Made by a program: the position numbers and the translations under genes. From an uncultured Oscillospiraceae bacterium (GTDB lineage: Bacteria > Bacillota > Clostridia > Oscillospirales > Oscillospiraceae): a stretch of DNA of 32,949 bases. The stretch covers positions 1-32,949 of the forward strand of contig CAKTQE010000020.1 of assembly GCA_934593275.1 (NCBI GenBank). Reading direction: 5' to 3'. Shown one piece after another: positions 7,070-15,989 of this stretch; the first letter of the stretch is position 1, and the number at the start of each line of letters is the position of its first letter. The notes beneath the pieces were generated by a model, which ran no database searches, was not told where the DNA came from, and was given only the letters and a program-made list of their open reading frames with translations.

Positions 7070-8092
7070 TTATTTGGCAAGTCCGATCTCTTTGTAGTAC
7101 CGCTCTGCGCCGGGGTGGAAGGGCAGCAGTTGGTTCTCCATGACCTTCTGTCCCACCTCGCCCGCCTGGGGATGGGCGGCCTGCAGGGTATCGTTGTTCT
7201 CGTCGATGGTTTTCACCAAATCATAAATCATCTGTTCATCCGCATCTGCTGTGCAGACATAAACATTGTGTACGCCCACGGTGTTTGCATCAAAGTCCGA
7301 ATTGTACTTATCCATGGTGATGGTATACTTCTGGAAACAGGGATTCAATTCTGTCATTCTCTCAATGATCTCATCACTCATTGTCAGAATGTTCAACCCT
7401 ACCGACAGTGCTGTATCCTGAATGCTGGTATTGGGCGTAGAGGCCACGTGTACGCCGTAGTCCAGCGTTCCGTCCTGAATGGCAATCAGCAGATCCTTGA
7501 TGCCCATGACCTCAACTTTGGCAAAGTCACTCTCCTCCAGACCGTATGCCTGCAGCAGATACTTCCAGTAGTAGTTTGCCATGGTGCCCGAGGCAACGCC
7601 TACACGCTTGCCCTTCAGGTCCGGCAATTCCCTGGCTCCGGTGCTCTTGGGGCTGAACTGGGTAATGCTGGTAAGATAGCTGTTGGTGACATAGTACAGC
7701 GCATCCTTCGCCTGGGCGTTTCCCTCCCATTTCCGCTCCATCTGGTTGCAGGCCAGCGCATCATCCAGCATACAGGAGGCCAACTGTGCATCGCCGGACA
7801 GCAGCATATTGATGTTTTCCGCACCGCCGGTGGTGATTTCCGGAACAATGGTATATTCCGGATACGCTTTCGACAAGAGCGAGCCCACCGTGCTGACAGT
7901 GATGAACCCAACACCCGTGGAGGTACCGGTTGCCACGTGGATGTCCTGCGGAGTGCGCACAACCGAATCACCGGTCTGCGCAGCGTCCTGCGCCGTTCCG
8001 GCGGTAGGCCCGTCGGCTTGTCCACTGCTGGAACACGCTGCGCAGGATAGCAGCATCAGAGCAATAAGCAAGAGCGCCAGTAACTTTTTCAT
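7070..8092 (-). CDS. TAXI-family TRAP transporter solute-binding lipoprotein
   Basis: 340 residues, start preceded by AGGAGG at good spacing. The signal peptide MKKLLALLLIALMLLSCAAC ends in a lipobox (Cys17 or Cys20), followed by a Ser/Gly/Ala-rich linker, so it should be a membrane-anchored extracytoplasmic receptor. The mature part has the TAXI pattern: VATGTSTGVGF near the start, TTGGAENINMLLSGDAQLA, LKGKRVGVASGT, and GTLDYGVHVASTP. Characterised TAXI systems bind small carboxylates such as glutamate; the ligand here cannot be read from sequence. It is 22 bases downstream of the fused permease gene and belongs to its operon. Confidence 0.93.
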   Translation of the reverse strand: MKKLLALLLIALMLLSCAACSSSGQADGPTAGTAQDAAQTGDSVVRTPQDIHVATGTSTGVGFITVSTVGSLLSKAYPEYTIVPEITTGGAENINMLLSGDAQLASCMLDDALACNQMERKWEGNAQAKDALYYVTNSYLTSITQFSPKSTGARELPDLKGKRVGVASGTMANYYWKYLLQAYGLEESDFAKVEVMGIKDLLIAIQDGTLDYGVHVASTPNTSIQDTALSVGLNILTMSDEIIERMTELNPCFQKYTITMDKYNSDFDANTVGVHNVYVCTADADEQMIYDLVKTIDENNDTLQAAHPQAGEVGQKVMENQLLPFHPGAERYYKEIGLAK

Positions 8093-8114
8093 ATAAATTT
8101 CCTCCTTTATATTT

Positions 8115-9989
8115 CTATCGGTTTTCCGATAGGATTTCTGCCTGCACCGCTGTGCTTCTGCGGCGGAGATTAAAATAGATGTGTGCGCAAGCCATCAGGG
8201 CCAGACCGATGATGTCCGTCAGAACCGCACTGTCGATCAGCAGCACCGCAGCGACAAACAACACCAGTCTCCCAAGCCAATTCACCGGTGCGTTCCAAAG
8301 GTGGCCCTGCATGGCACAGGCCAGGCAGTAGATACCGATGACCGCCCCTACAAAAGCCCGGAATATTGCCAGCGGTGTACCATCAAACAGCAGCACATTG
8401 TTGTACACGAAGAAGAACGGCAGCAGGAAACCTGCAATGGAGAGCCGAAACGCCTGGAATCCGCAGCGGCTGGGGTTGCAATCCGCCAGTCCGGCTGCCG
8501 CATAGGCGGCCATTGCAACCGGAGGCGTCACATTGGAGATAATACCGTAGTAGAACACAAACAGATGCGCCGCCATGGGTTTTACACCCAACTGAATGAT
8601 TGCAGGAGCCACCAGCGTTGCCAGCACCAGATAGCAGGCGGAGCTGGGAAGTCCCATGCCCAAAATGATGGCAGCCAGCATGGTGATCACCAGCAAAAGC
8701 TCCAGCTTGCCCCCGGCAATGTCGACCAGAATGGAAGAAAGACGATAGGAAAGGCCTGTCCCCGTAACCGTTCCGATGATCACGCCTACCACTGCGCATG
8801 CAATGGCCACCGTGCAGCAGCCCCGGCCTGCGGAATAGAGAAACTGTACCAGCTTTTCACGGTTCAGTCTGGTTTCCTTGCTCACAAAGCTCAGCGCCAG
8901 TGTAAACAGGAATGTATAAACGCCGGAACGGGTAATGGTAAAGTTCAGCGGCCCGATCATCAAAATCAAAACCAGCATGGGGGTGAATTTCCAGATGCCC
9001 CGGATGGTCTTTTTTATGGGCGGAAGCTCTGAGCGCTTCATTCCCACCAGGCCATGGCTCAGTGCATACAGATCCACTGCGATCAGCAGTGCCACATAGA
9101 AAAGAATCGCCGGAATAATGGCCGCCTTCACCACATCCCAGTACCGCACACCCAGGATTTCCGCCACTAAAAACGCTGCGGCACCCATGATCGGCGGCAT
9201 GATCTGTCCGCCGGTAGAGGCTGTTGCCTCCACAGCTCCGGCAAACTCCGCATCATATCCAATGCGCTTCATCAGAGGAATGGTAAATGTGCCCGTTCCA
9301 ATTACGTTGGCACAGGCCGAACCGGAAATGGAGCCAAACAGTGCCGAAGCAACCACCGCCACCTTTGCGGGGCCGCCCCGAAAGATGCCGAACACCGAAG
9401 ATGCCAACTCCGTGATATAGTCACCCACACCGGTCACAGCAAACAGCGCTCCCAGGATAATGAACACACAGATGAATGTAGCAGCCGAGTTCAACGGAGA
9501 ACCGAAAATACCCTCTGAGGTATAGCAGATCAGATGAATGAATCGTGTAAACTTCATGCCGCCGTGGCGGAAAATCATTGGGAAATACTTTCCGAAAAAC
9601 GCATAGAAGATGAAAAAGCTGACAACGATCGCCAACACCGGTCCAACCTTCCGCCATGTTGCAACCAGTAGAATTCCGATGAGCAGCACGCCGAAGACAC
9701 TCATGGCCAGCGTATGCGTTGTGCTGTCAATAGCCAGAGCCTTGGAAAGAGATGTGATGTAAACAGTCACAATGCATCCCACGACCATCAGCGCCAAGTC
9801 CAGAACACGCAAAATCTTTTTGTCGTGATCGTTGTTATAAAGGCCAATAAACAAAATTGCGATCACAAATGTCAGATGAATGGATTTCTGCGCAATGCCG
9901 GATATTGCACCGAAAAACGCAGTGTACATCTGAAACAGTACAAACAAGACGCACAGTACAAGTTCCAGACGTTTGATGATTTTTGACAT
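8115..9989 (-). CDS. TRAP transporter fused permease (small plus large membrane subunit, TAXI type)
   Basis: 624 residues from the ATG at 9989, chosen because AGGAGGAG lies just upstream and the residues before it are not membrane-like. The N-terminal about 150 residues carry four hydrophobic segments (DctQ-like), then a long DctM-like part with many segments. Motifs of the large subunit are clear: GSISGSACANVIGTGTFTIPLMKRIGY, ATASTGGQIMPPIMGAAAFL, and LGMGLPSSACYLVLATLVAPA. This is the ion-driven channel for the TAXI receptor. First gene of the minus-strand operon permease - receptor - M24 hydrolase, divergent from a LysR gene whose product is the likely regulator. Confidence 0.93.
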   Translation of the reverse strand: MSKIIKRLELVLCVLFVLFQMYTAFFGAISGIAQKSIHLTFVIAILFIGLYNNDHDKKILRVLDLALMVVGCIVTVYITSLSKALAIDSTTHTLAMSVFGVLLIGILLVATWRKVGPVLAIVVSFFIFYAFFGKYFPMIFRHGGMKFTRFIHLICYTSEGIFGSPLNSAATFICVFIILGALFAVTGVGDYITELASSVFGIFRGGPAKVAVVASALFGSISGSACANVIGTGTFTIPLMKRIGYDAEFAGAVEATASTGGQIMPPIMGAAAFLVAEILGVRYWDVVKAAIIPAILFYVALLIAVDLYALSHGLVGMKRSELPPIKKTIRGIWKFTPMLVLILMIGPLNFTITRSGVYTFLFTLALSFVSKETRLNREKLVQFLYSAGRGCCTVAIACAVVGVIIGTVTGTGLSYRLSSILVDIAGGKLELLLVITMLAAIILGMGLPSSACYLVLATLVAPAIIQLGVKPMAAHLFVFYYGIISNVTPPVAMAAYAAAGLADCNPSRCGFQAFRLSIAGFLLPFFFVYNNVLLFDGTPLAIFRAFVGAVIGIYCLACAMQGHLWNAPVNWLGRLVLFVAAVLLIDSAVLTDIIGLALMACAHIYFNLRRRSTAVQAEILSENR

Positions 9990-10109
9990 GAATACTCCTC
10001 CTTCTTGTTCTGAAGGCACCTGCCAACGCAGTGCCCTGTCTCCCACGTGCCACGCTTTGCACAAATGAATAAGAAATTATTTTTTTCTCTCATTAATTTG
10101 TGCATTTTT

Positions 10110-10138
10110 ATGATACATGATGTCAAAACATAAGTCAA
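10110..10138 (-). promoter_or_regulatory. Promoter of the TRAP-TAXI operon
   Basis: On the minus strand TTGACT (10138-10133) and TATCAT (10115-10110) are separated by exactly 17 bases, each one base from consensus. It points into the permease gene and leaves a leader of about 110 bases. Confidence 0.6.
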
Positions 10139-10142
10139 ACAA

Positions 10143-10160
10143 GAATAAAAAATGTTATTC
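10143..10160. promoter_or_regulatory. Candidate LysR binding dyad
   Basis: GAATAA-N6-TTATTC, a perfect 6-bp dyad just upstream of the -35 box of the TRAP promoter (about -40 to -58), where LysR proteins commonly contact activated promoters. The divergent LysR gene starts 131 bases away. Confidence 0.45.
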
Positions 10161-10210
10161 ATAAGCACTGCTAATGGTTGCATCTGCTTGAATTCCTCTT
10201 ATCCACAGCC

Positions 10211-10239
10211 TTGCATCTCAGAAATTTTTCTGCTACAAT
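10211..10239 (+). promoter_or_regulatory. Candidate promoter of the first LysR gene
   Basis: TTGCAT (10211-10216), 17-bp spacer, TACAAT (10234-10239). It points to the LysR gene at 10291. The -10 box is good and the -35 box is weak. Confidence 0.5.
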
Positions 10240-10290
10240 CACTGTACAAACGGCCCCTGCTGTTTGACCGATCAGGAAGGTGTGACGCTC

Positions 10291-11214
10291 TTGAACATCA
10301 AAGATATGGAATTCATCATTGCCGTGATTGACGAAGGGAACATTACCCGGGCCGCAAAAAAGCTCTTTGTCACCCAGTCTGCGCTGAGCCAGTGCATCCA
10401 GCGTGTTGAATCCGAGCTGAATACCACTTTGTTTAATCGAACCAAGAACGGCATCGAGCTGACCAACTCCGGTCAGACGTTCTTTGCTTATGCCGATCGG
10501 ATCTGCAAGAACTACCAGGACCTGGGAACCACACTGGCGGACATCTCAAATCTGAAAACCGGTTATCTGACAGTGGGTATTCCGGCTCTGATGAATGGCT
10601 ATATACTGCCCAAGGGATATATGAGCTACCGGGAGAAATACCCCAATATACGGGTCGACCTTTTTGAATCAGATTCTTCTCATCTGGAAACCATGCTTCT
10701 GCGGGGAAAAATCGATGTGGCCATCATGTCGCTGCCTGTCGATGCCTCTCTTGTTTCCTATCCCATGCTTTCCTCCGAAATGCAGATCTGTGCCCCGGAA
10801 TGGTTTGAGCCAGGGGATGCACTGATTGACCCGGAGCACCGTATTCTGGATATTCGCAAGCTGGAAAACCAGCCCTTTATATTTCCGCGCCAACATCAGA
10901 AGCTCCACAAGGTCACAGAACGGATCCTGAAAAAGGCCGGGATCACTGTCCAGAATGTTTTGAACACCCGCAGCTCCACAGGAGCCTTGCTCTATAGCTC
11001 CCTGGGCCTTGGATTTACCATTCAGCCCGCCATATCCATTCAGTTTTATCTGCCCATGCTGCACGAAAAAGCGAATATCTACCGTATTGCCCCTCAGTAT
11101 AACGAAAACTGGGATATTGTACTGACCCGCAGTCGGAACAGTTACTTTTCAAAAGCGGCCCAGTCCTTTATTGAGACCATGCAGGAGTACTATGCCCAGG
11201 AAGACATTGGCTGA
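10291..11214 (+). CDS. LysR-family regulator, divergent from TRAP-TAXI operon
   Basis: 307 residues from the TTG at 10291. AGGAAGG (10274-10280) lies 10 bases upstream, and the first residues (LNIKDMEFIIAVIDEGNITRAAKKL) match where LysR proteins normally begin; earlier TTG/GTG codons fall on or before the ribosome binding site. N-terminal winged HTH (AAKKLFVTQSALSQCIQRVESEL) and a C-terminal periplasmic-binding-like effector domain starting near LTVGIPALMNGY. Probably controls the TRAP-TAXI/M24 operon in response to its substrate. This rests on position and the dyad at 10143-10160, not on direct evidence. Confidence 0.9.
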   Translation: MNIKDMEFIIAVIDEGNITRAAKKLFVTQSALSQCIQRVESELNTTLFNRTKNGIELTNSGQTFFAYADRICKNYQDLGTTLADISNLKTGYLTVGIPALMNGYILPKGYMSYREKYPNIRVDLFESDSSHLETMLLRGKIDVAIMSLPVDASLVSYPMLSSEMQICAPEWFEPGDALIDPEHRILDIRKLENQPFIFPRQHQKLHKVTERILKKAGITVQNVLNTRSSTGALLYSSLGLGFTIQPAISIQFYLPMLHEKANIYRIAPQYNENWDIVLTRSRNSYFSKAAQSFIETMQEYYAQEDIG

Positions 11215-11250
11215 GGAGGGGCTGTCTTCGCCGCCCTTTGCGGCGTTTCC

Positions 11251-11302
11251 AAAAAAAATGCCGCCGCCAGCCTCTGTTGCGGCAGGGCTGGCGGCGGTTT
11301 AA
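11251..11302. terminator. Terminator between LysR gene and the convergent hydratase gene
   Basis: 12-bp GC stem (11261-11272 with 11286-11297). Eight A on the left become a T run on the minus strand, so it chiefly terminates the hydratase transcript. A smaller CGCCG/CGGCG hairpin at 11229-11248 may serve the LysR gene. Confidence 0.8.
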
Positions 11303-11324
11303 GAAAAGGAACAGAATGAGCTGT

Positions 11325-13592
11325 TTAGTGGCTGCGGTAGTAGTTGATCAGGCAGCCGTCGGCGATGGTCTGGCGCTCGGCCTCGGTAAGGAAGCCGGTG
11401 GAGACCTGGAGCCTGGTAACGGTGCCATCGGGCTTTACCGCATAGGCATCGAACAGAGCATCATTGGCTAAAATATGACTGCGGACACCGGGAATGAACA
11501 CATAGTCCCCCAGTTCCAGAAGCTCCGGTTTTTCTACCAGGAAGGGGATCATGCCCCAGTTGATGCAGTTGGAGCGGTAGCGCTTGGTGGCATAGGCCCG
11601 GGCAAAGTTGGCCGATGCGCCCATGACCCGCTGGCATGAGGCCGCCTGCTCCCGGGCAGAACCATCACCGGGGCTGTTGGCATAGATGGCAGAGCCCAGG
11701 TCCGTAGCCTGGGGGTCATTTTTGAGCCCGGCCTTAGTCAGTGCCTCGTATATGTGCAGGACCTCCTGCGGCAAGGGCTTTCCTGCCTGACGGTCCCGCT
11801 CGAACTGCCGGATTTGCTTGCTCTGAGGCACAAAGTTGGGATCCCGGCGACACAGCGCAAAGGTACTGAGACGTTCCGGGTTGGAGCGGTAGGAGGAGGT
11901 CTCCCCGGATGGGATCAATTCATCCGTAGTGGTAACAGGGTCCGTGATGTAGGAGCAGATCTTCACCAGAAGATCCGAGGTCAGTTCCGGCATCTCGGGC
12001 CAGTCCTTGATGTTGGGGCCGTAGACCAGTGCCGTCTCCGGTTTCTGATTGCCAAAGCCATTGTATACACGCTTTCCGTAGACGGAAGGGTCGTAATGAT
12101 ACTCCGGGCATGTGTATTCCACGTCCAGGTCACTGGCCGCAGTCAGTCTGCCGCCGTGGATGGCGGTGGCCGCCACACTGCGGGAATCCATCAGTGCCAC
12201 CGCCGCCATCTGGCCTTCACCGGGCTTGGAGCCCTCCCGGTTGGGGAAATTCCGGGTGGTATGCCGGATGGAGAACTCGTTGTTGGCCGGGCAGTCTCCC
12301 GCACCAAAGCAGGGCCCGCAGAAGCACTCCCTGACGATCGCTCCCGCCGCCAGCAAGTCGGCCATGATGCCGTTGCGCGCCAATTCCAGATTCGTGGGCA
12401 TGGAGCCAGGGTAAATATTCAGCGTGAAGGGGCCATTGCCGATATTTTTTCCTCGCAGAATGCTGGCTGCGGCGCAAATACCGTCATAGGTTCCGCCGCT
12501 GCAGCCGGCAATCTCCCCCTGCTGTACCCAGATCCCGCCGTTGCGGAATTTGCTGTCCAAATCCATTTTGGCACCCTTGATCTGCTTATTGGCCTGTTCC
12601 TGCACCTGGTGCAGAATGTCCGCCGCATTCTCCTGGAGCTCGTGGATGGTATATACATTGCTGGGATGCATGGGCATTGCAATGGAGCACTCTACCGTAG
12701 ACATATCCACGTACACGCATCCGTCATAATAGGCAAGCTGTCCCGGCTGTAGATAGCGAAAATCCTGGGGACGGCCATGAACCGTATAGTAGCCCTTGAT
12801 CTCGTCGTCTGTGACCCAGATGGAGGACCAGCAGGTGGTCTCCGTGGTCATAACGTCTATGGCGTTCCGAAATTCGGCACGGAGCTTTGACACACCGGGG
12901 CCTACAAACTCCATGACCTTATTTTTTACATAACCGTTTTTGTACACCGCCCCCACAATGGTCAGCGCAATATCCTGCGGTCCTACCCCAGGCCGGGGCT
13001 CGCCGTCCAGATAAATGGCCACGGTCTCAGGGCGCTTGAAATCATAGGTCCGGCACAGCAGCTGCTTTGCCAGTTCGCCGCCGCCTTCGCCTACGCCCAT
13101 GCAGCCCAGCGCACCGTAGCGGGTGTGGGAATCTGAGCCCAGAATCATTTTGCCGCAGCCGGCCATGGTCTCCCGGTTGTAGCTGTGCAGGTTTGCCATA
13201 TTGGCAGGCACATAAATTCCGCCGTACTTCATTGCGGCAGACAGCGCAAACTTGTGGTCGTCTTCATTAATGGTCCCGCCTACGGCGCACAGAGAATTGT
13301 GGCAGTTTGTCAGCACGTAGGGCATGGGGAACTCCCTCATGCCGGAGGCCCGGGCGGTCTGGATGATCCCCACATAGGTAATGTCATGGCTGGTCATGGA
13401 GTCGTATTTCAGGTGCAGATTCTCCATATCGCCGCCTACATTGTGTGCCTTCAGAATGTTGTAGGCCATGGTTTCCCGGGTATCCCGGGCGGGATCCCAC
13501 TGTTTTCCGGTTTTGTACAGCAGTTCTTTGGCATCCTGCACCAGTTCCGTTCCATTTACCAGGTAAACACCGGTATCATATAATTTGATCAT
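11325..13592 (-). CDS. Aconitase-superfamily hydratase, single-chain YbhJ-like
   Basis: 755 residues from the ATG at 13592, preceded by GAAAGGG; the longer frame lacks a ribosome site. It has the whole aconitase layout in one chain. The catalytic GSDSHTRYG loop lies at residues 152-160. The three cysteines of a [4Fe-4S] cluster are C364 (in AGCSGG), C425 and C428 (in CGPC). The C-terminal swivel domain carries GDGSAREQAAS and RSNCINWGM. Family members dehydrate and rehydrate polycarboxylic hydroxy-acids. The closest type I recall is E. coli YbhJ, whose substrate is unknown to me, so I give no reaction. It is 63 bases downstream of the MalY-like gene and probably in one operon with it; a GGCCGG/CCGGCC hairpin (13621-13643) lies between them. 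No isocitrate or leucine pathway genes are adjacent. Confidence 0.88.
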   Translation of the reverse strand: MIKLYDTGVYLVNGTELVQDAKELLYKTGKQWDPARDTRETMAYNILKAHNVGGDMENLHLKYDSMTSHDITYVGIIQTARASGMREFPMPYVLTNCHNSLCAVGGTINEDDHKFALSAAMKYGGIYVPANMANLHSYNRETMAGCGKMILGSDSHTRYGALGCMGVGEGGGELAKQLLCRTYDFKRPETVAIYLDGEPRPGVGPQDIALTIVGAVYKNGYVKNKVMEFVGPGVSKLRAEFRNAIDVMTTETTCWSSIWVTDDEIKGYYTVHGRPQDFRYLQPGQLAYYDGCVYVDMSTVECSIAMPMHPSNVYTIHELQENAADILHQVQEQANKQIKGAKMDLDSKFRNGGIWVQQGEIAGCSGGTYDGICAAASILRGKNIGNGPFTLNIYPGSMPTNLELARNGIMADLLAAGAIVRECFCGPCFGAGDCPANNEFSIRHTTRNFPNREGSKPGEGQMAAVALMDSRSVAATAIHGGRLTAASDLDVEYTCPEYHYDPSVYGKRVYNGFGNQKPETALVYGPNIKDWPEMPELTSDLLVKICSYITDPVTTTDELIPSGETSSYRSNPERLSTFALCRRDPNFVPQSKQIRQFERDRQAGKPLPQEVLHIYEALTKAGLKNDPQATDLGSAIYANSPGDGSAREQAASCQRVMGASANFARAYATKRYRSNCINWGMIPFLVEKPELLELGDYVFIPGVRSHILANDALFDAYAVKPDGTVTRLQVSTGFLTEAERQTIADGCLINYYRSH

Positions 13593-13655
13593 TTTTATCC
13601 CTTTCTTGCAGCTCGGCGGTGGCCGGGAGCATTGCATCCGGCCCTTTCGGATAAA

Positions 13656-14837
13656 TCAAAAGCGCCTGCTATACTGCTCGTAAATCCTGTCCAGGCCCAG
13701 CTTCAGGGTCGCTCTGGGGCAGCCGACGTTCAGGCGGATGAAGTTCTTTCCTTCTGGGCCGAAGCCGTCGCCCCGGCTGACAGCGACCTTGCAGTCCTGA
13801 ATGATGAACCTGGCCAAATCGTCGCCGCTGATTCCCAACGCCGTGCAGTCCAGCCACATCAGATAGGTGGCTTCCGGCTCTACCAGCTTGATTTTAGGCA
13901 TTTTTTCTTTCAGATATTCCCGCAGGAAATCCACATTCCCTTGCAGATATTCCAGCTGCTGTTCCAGATAGTCGTCACACTGGGTGTAAGCCGCCACCAA
14001 TGCGGGTATCGCAAAGATGTTCTGCTGGATGCTGCGGTTCATTTTGAAGCGGTCGTTCAGCATGGCCCGCAGCTTGGGATCCGGCACCACAATGGCAGAG
14101 CCCCGCAAACCTGCAATGTTGAAGGTTTTAGAGGGCGCATAGCAGGTGATCACATTGTTGCGGACCTGTTCGCTGCCCAGCATCCCCATGGGCACGTGCT
14201 TGAACCCCTTGAGGATCAGGTCGGAGTGGATCTCATCGCAAATCACCACCACGTGGTTTTCATAGCAAATCTCAGCGACTTTCTGCAATTCCTCCGCCGT
14301 CCATACCCGGCCCACCGGGTTATGGGGGCTGCACATGATCATCAGCTTGGCTCTGGGGCCTTGTGCCCGGCGGCGCAAATCCTCAAAATCAATGGAGTAT
14401 CTTCCATTCTCGTAAATCAGGCTGCAGTCACTGATCTGCCGCTTGTTGTCCGCAATGGCAAAACCGAAAGGATGGTAAACGGGGCGGCAAATAATGACCT
14501 GATCCCCTTCCTCTGTCAGTGCCTGCACCATTGTATTGAACACCGGCACAATACCGGTGGCAAACACCAGCCACTCCGGCTTCAACTCCCAGCCGTGGCG
14601 GCGTTTGATAAAGCTGCAAGTCGCCGCTTGAAAGTCCGGGGTCACGAAGGGATAGCCGTACACCGGATGCTGTGCCCGGGCGATCACCGCATCCACCACA
14701 GGCTGGGGGCAGCGGAAATCTGTATCTGCCACCCACATAGGCAATGCATCCGGGTTGCCTACCCGAGGGCCCACATTATCCCACTTGGAGCTGGCTGTAT
14801 TGTGGCGGTCAATGATCTCATCAAAATCGTAATGCAT
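13656..14837 (-). CDS. PLP-dependent MalY/PatB-type aminotransferase or C-S lyase
   Basis: 393 residues, fold type I. The start at 14837 has AGGAGGAGG upstream. The opening NTASSKWD and LPMWVADTDF are typical of MalY/PatB cystathionine beta-lyases. PHNPVGRVW, CDEIHSDL and the PLP-lysine block APSKTFNIAGLRG (K237) follow. Family members cleave C-S bonds of cysteine conjugates or transaminate; sequence cannot decide. First gene of the minus-strand pair with the hydratase, so it may process an amino- or sulfur-bearing precursor of the hydratase substrate, which is inference. Divergent from two LysR genes. Confidence 0.9.
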   Translation of the reverse strand: MHYDFDEIIDRHNTASSKWDNVGPRVGNPDALPMWVADTDFRCPQPVVDAVIARAQHPVYGYPFVTPDFQAATCSFIKRRHGWELKPEWLVFATGIVPVFNTMVQALTEEGDQVIICRPVYHPFGFAIADNKRQISDCSLIYENGRYSIDFEDLRRRAQGPRAKLMIMCSPHNPVGRVWTAEELQKVAEICYENHVVVICDEIHSDLILKGFKHVPMGMLGSEQVRNNVITCYAPSKTFNIAGLRGSAIVVPDPKLRAMLNDRFKMNRSIQQNIFAIPALVAAYTQCDDYLEQQLEYLQGNVDFLREYLKEKMPKIKLVEPEATYLMWLDCTALGISGDDLARFIIQDCKVAVSRGDGFGPEGKNFIRLNVGCPRATLKLGLDRIYEQYSRRF

Positions 14838-14870
14838 TAGATAACCTCCTCCTTTGCTTCTTCTGTCTGC

Positions 14871-14900
14871 ATTATAGCCGCAATGGTCTTACACTTCCAA
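14871..14900 (-). promoter_or_regulatory. Promoter of the malY-like/hydratase operon
   Basis: Minus-strand TTGGAA (14900-14895), 18-bp spacer, perfect TATAAT (14876-14871). The start codon is about 34 bases further on. Confidence 0.55.
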
Positions 14901-14927
14901 TACCTTAATCTCACTTCTTCCATAGGT

Positions 14928-14963
14928 AAAATGCACGGGCTTTTGAGAATTCCCTTGCATTTT
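14928..14963. promoter_or_regulatory. Long dyad operator between malY-like and LysR genes
   Basis: AAAATGCACGGG, 12-bp spacer, CCCTTGCATTTT: two 12-bp arms complementary at 11 positions, in the 216-bp divergent region. It sits about 60-100 bases upstream of the malY-like promoter start, the usual place of a LysR recognition site, and upstream of the LysR gene it could autoregulate. Confidence 0.6.
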
Positions 14964-15053
14964 GCGATGGCGAATGGTATCTTATTGAGAAAAGATGCCT
15001 GCAAATTCGTAAGGATCCAGGTTTTTATAAATCAAATAAGGAGGGCAATTTTT

Positions 15054-15989
15054 GTGAAAAGCAGTGAAAGACTGTATGTCGCCACCATTGCGGAGTGCGG
15101 AAACATTACAAAAGCCGCCGAAAAGCTGTATATGGCCCAGCCCTCTCTGACCCAGTCCCTGCACCGAATCGAACGCACCTATGGCGTTTCCTTCTTCCAT
15201 CGCAGCCGCAGCGGCCTGAGACTGACGGATGAGGGCCAGCTTTTCCTGGATGCCGCCGCCAAAATTGAAAATATCTATGGGCTGATGGAAAGCGAGCTGT
15301 GTAACCTTACCAATACCCGCACCGGCAGCTTAAAGCTTGGCACCACCGTTTTCCTGGGAGGCATTTTGGTGCCCCAAATCATGCGGCGCTTTCAGGACCG
15401 CTACCCCAATGTGGGGTTGGACATGATCGAGTACTCCTCCACCCAGTTAGAGCAGCTGCTGGCAGAAAAAAAGATGGACATTGCACTGATGCACCGGCCG
15501 TTTTACAAGTACGACCTGGAATACCAGTCCCTGTATCACGAGGAATTTCTGCTGGCCGTTCCCACACCTCCCGGAGAAGCAGTCCCTGAAAAGCTTTGTG
15601 TCAAAAAGCTGCCAGTGATCACTGCCAGTCAGATGCGCAAATATTCCTTTGTAATGATGAACGCCAACCAGCGCATTCGGCAGGTTGCGGATAATATCTG
15701 CACCGCTGCCTGCGTAGAGCCGAAAATCATCTTCCATACCAGCAGTTTTCTTACCGCCCTTTCCATGGTACACAACGGTTTTGGCGCAGCCTTTGTGCCC
15801 AAAAGCTTCGCAAACTTCTACTGGGACCACCAGCCTGTGTGCTACTATCGCTTCCCGGAGAGCTGGAAAGCGGAATGGGAGCTGGTGGCCGCCCACCGTC
15901 AGAATTTCACCCTGAGCAAGGATCTGCTGGGACTGATCCAGGTCCTGCAGGAAACCATTGCGGATATGCCGGAGGTGTTTTGCGTTTGA
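15054..15989 (+). CDS. LysR-family regulator, divergent from malY-like/hydratase operon
   Basis: 311 residues from the GTG at 15054, which has AAGGAGGG (15038-15045) 8 bases upstream. HTH ITKAAEKLYMAQPSLTQSLHRIE and effector domain from LKLGTTVFLGG onwards. It is the first of two LysR genes in tandem; its stop overlaps the start of the next. Position and the dyad at 14928-14963 suggest it controls the malY-like/hydratase genes. Confidence 0.9.
   Translation: MKSSERLYVATIAECGNITKAAEKLYMAQPSLTQSLHRIERTYGVSFFHRSRSGLRLTDEGQLFLDAAAKIENIYGLMESELCNLTNTRTGSLKLGTTVFLGGILVPQIMRRFQDRYPNVGLDMIEYSSTQLEQLLAEKKMDIALMHRPFYKYDLEYQSLYHEEFLLAVPTPPGEAVPEKLCVKKLPVITASQMRKYSFVMMNANQRIRQVADNICTAACVEPKIIFHTSSFLTALSMVHNGFGAAFVPKSFANFYWDHQPVCYYRFPESWKAEWELVAAHRQNFTLSKDLLGLIQVLQETIADMPEVFCV

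Noticed and set aside
13632..14840. Long plus-strand ORF opposite the malY-like gene
   Set aside because: The minus strand encodes a full PLP enzyme with all motifs; the opposite frame is a composition shadow rich in His/Gln/Arg without any domain.
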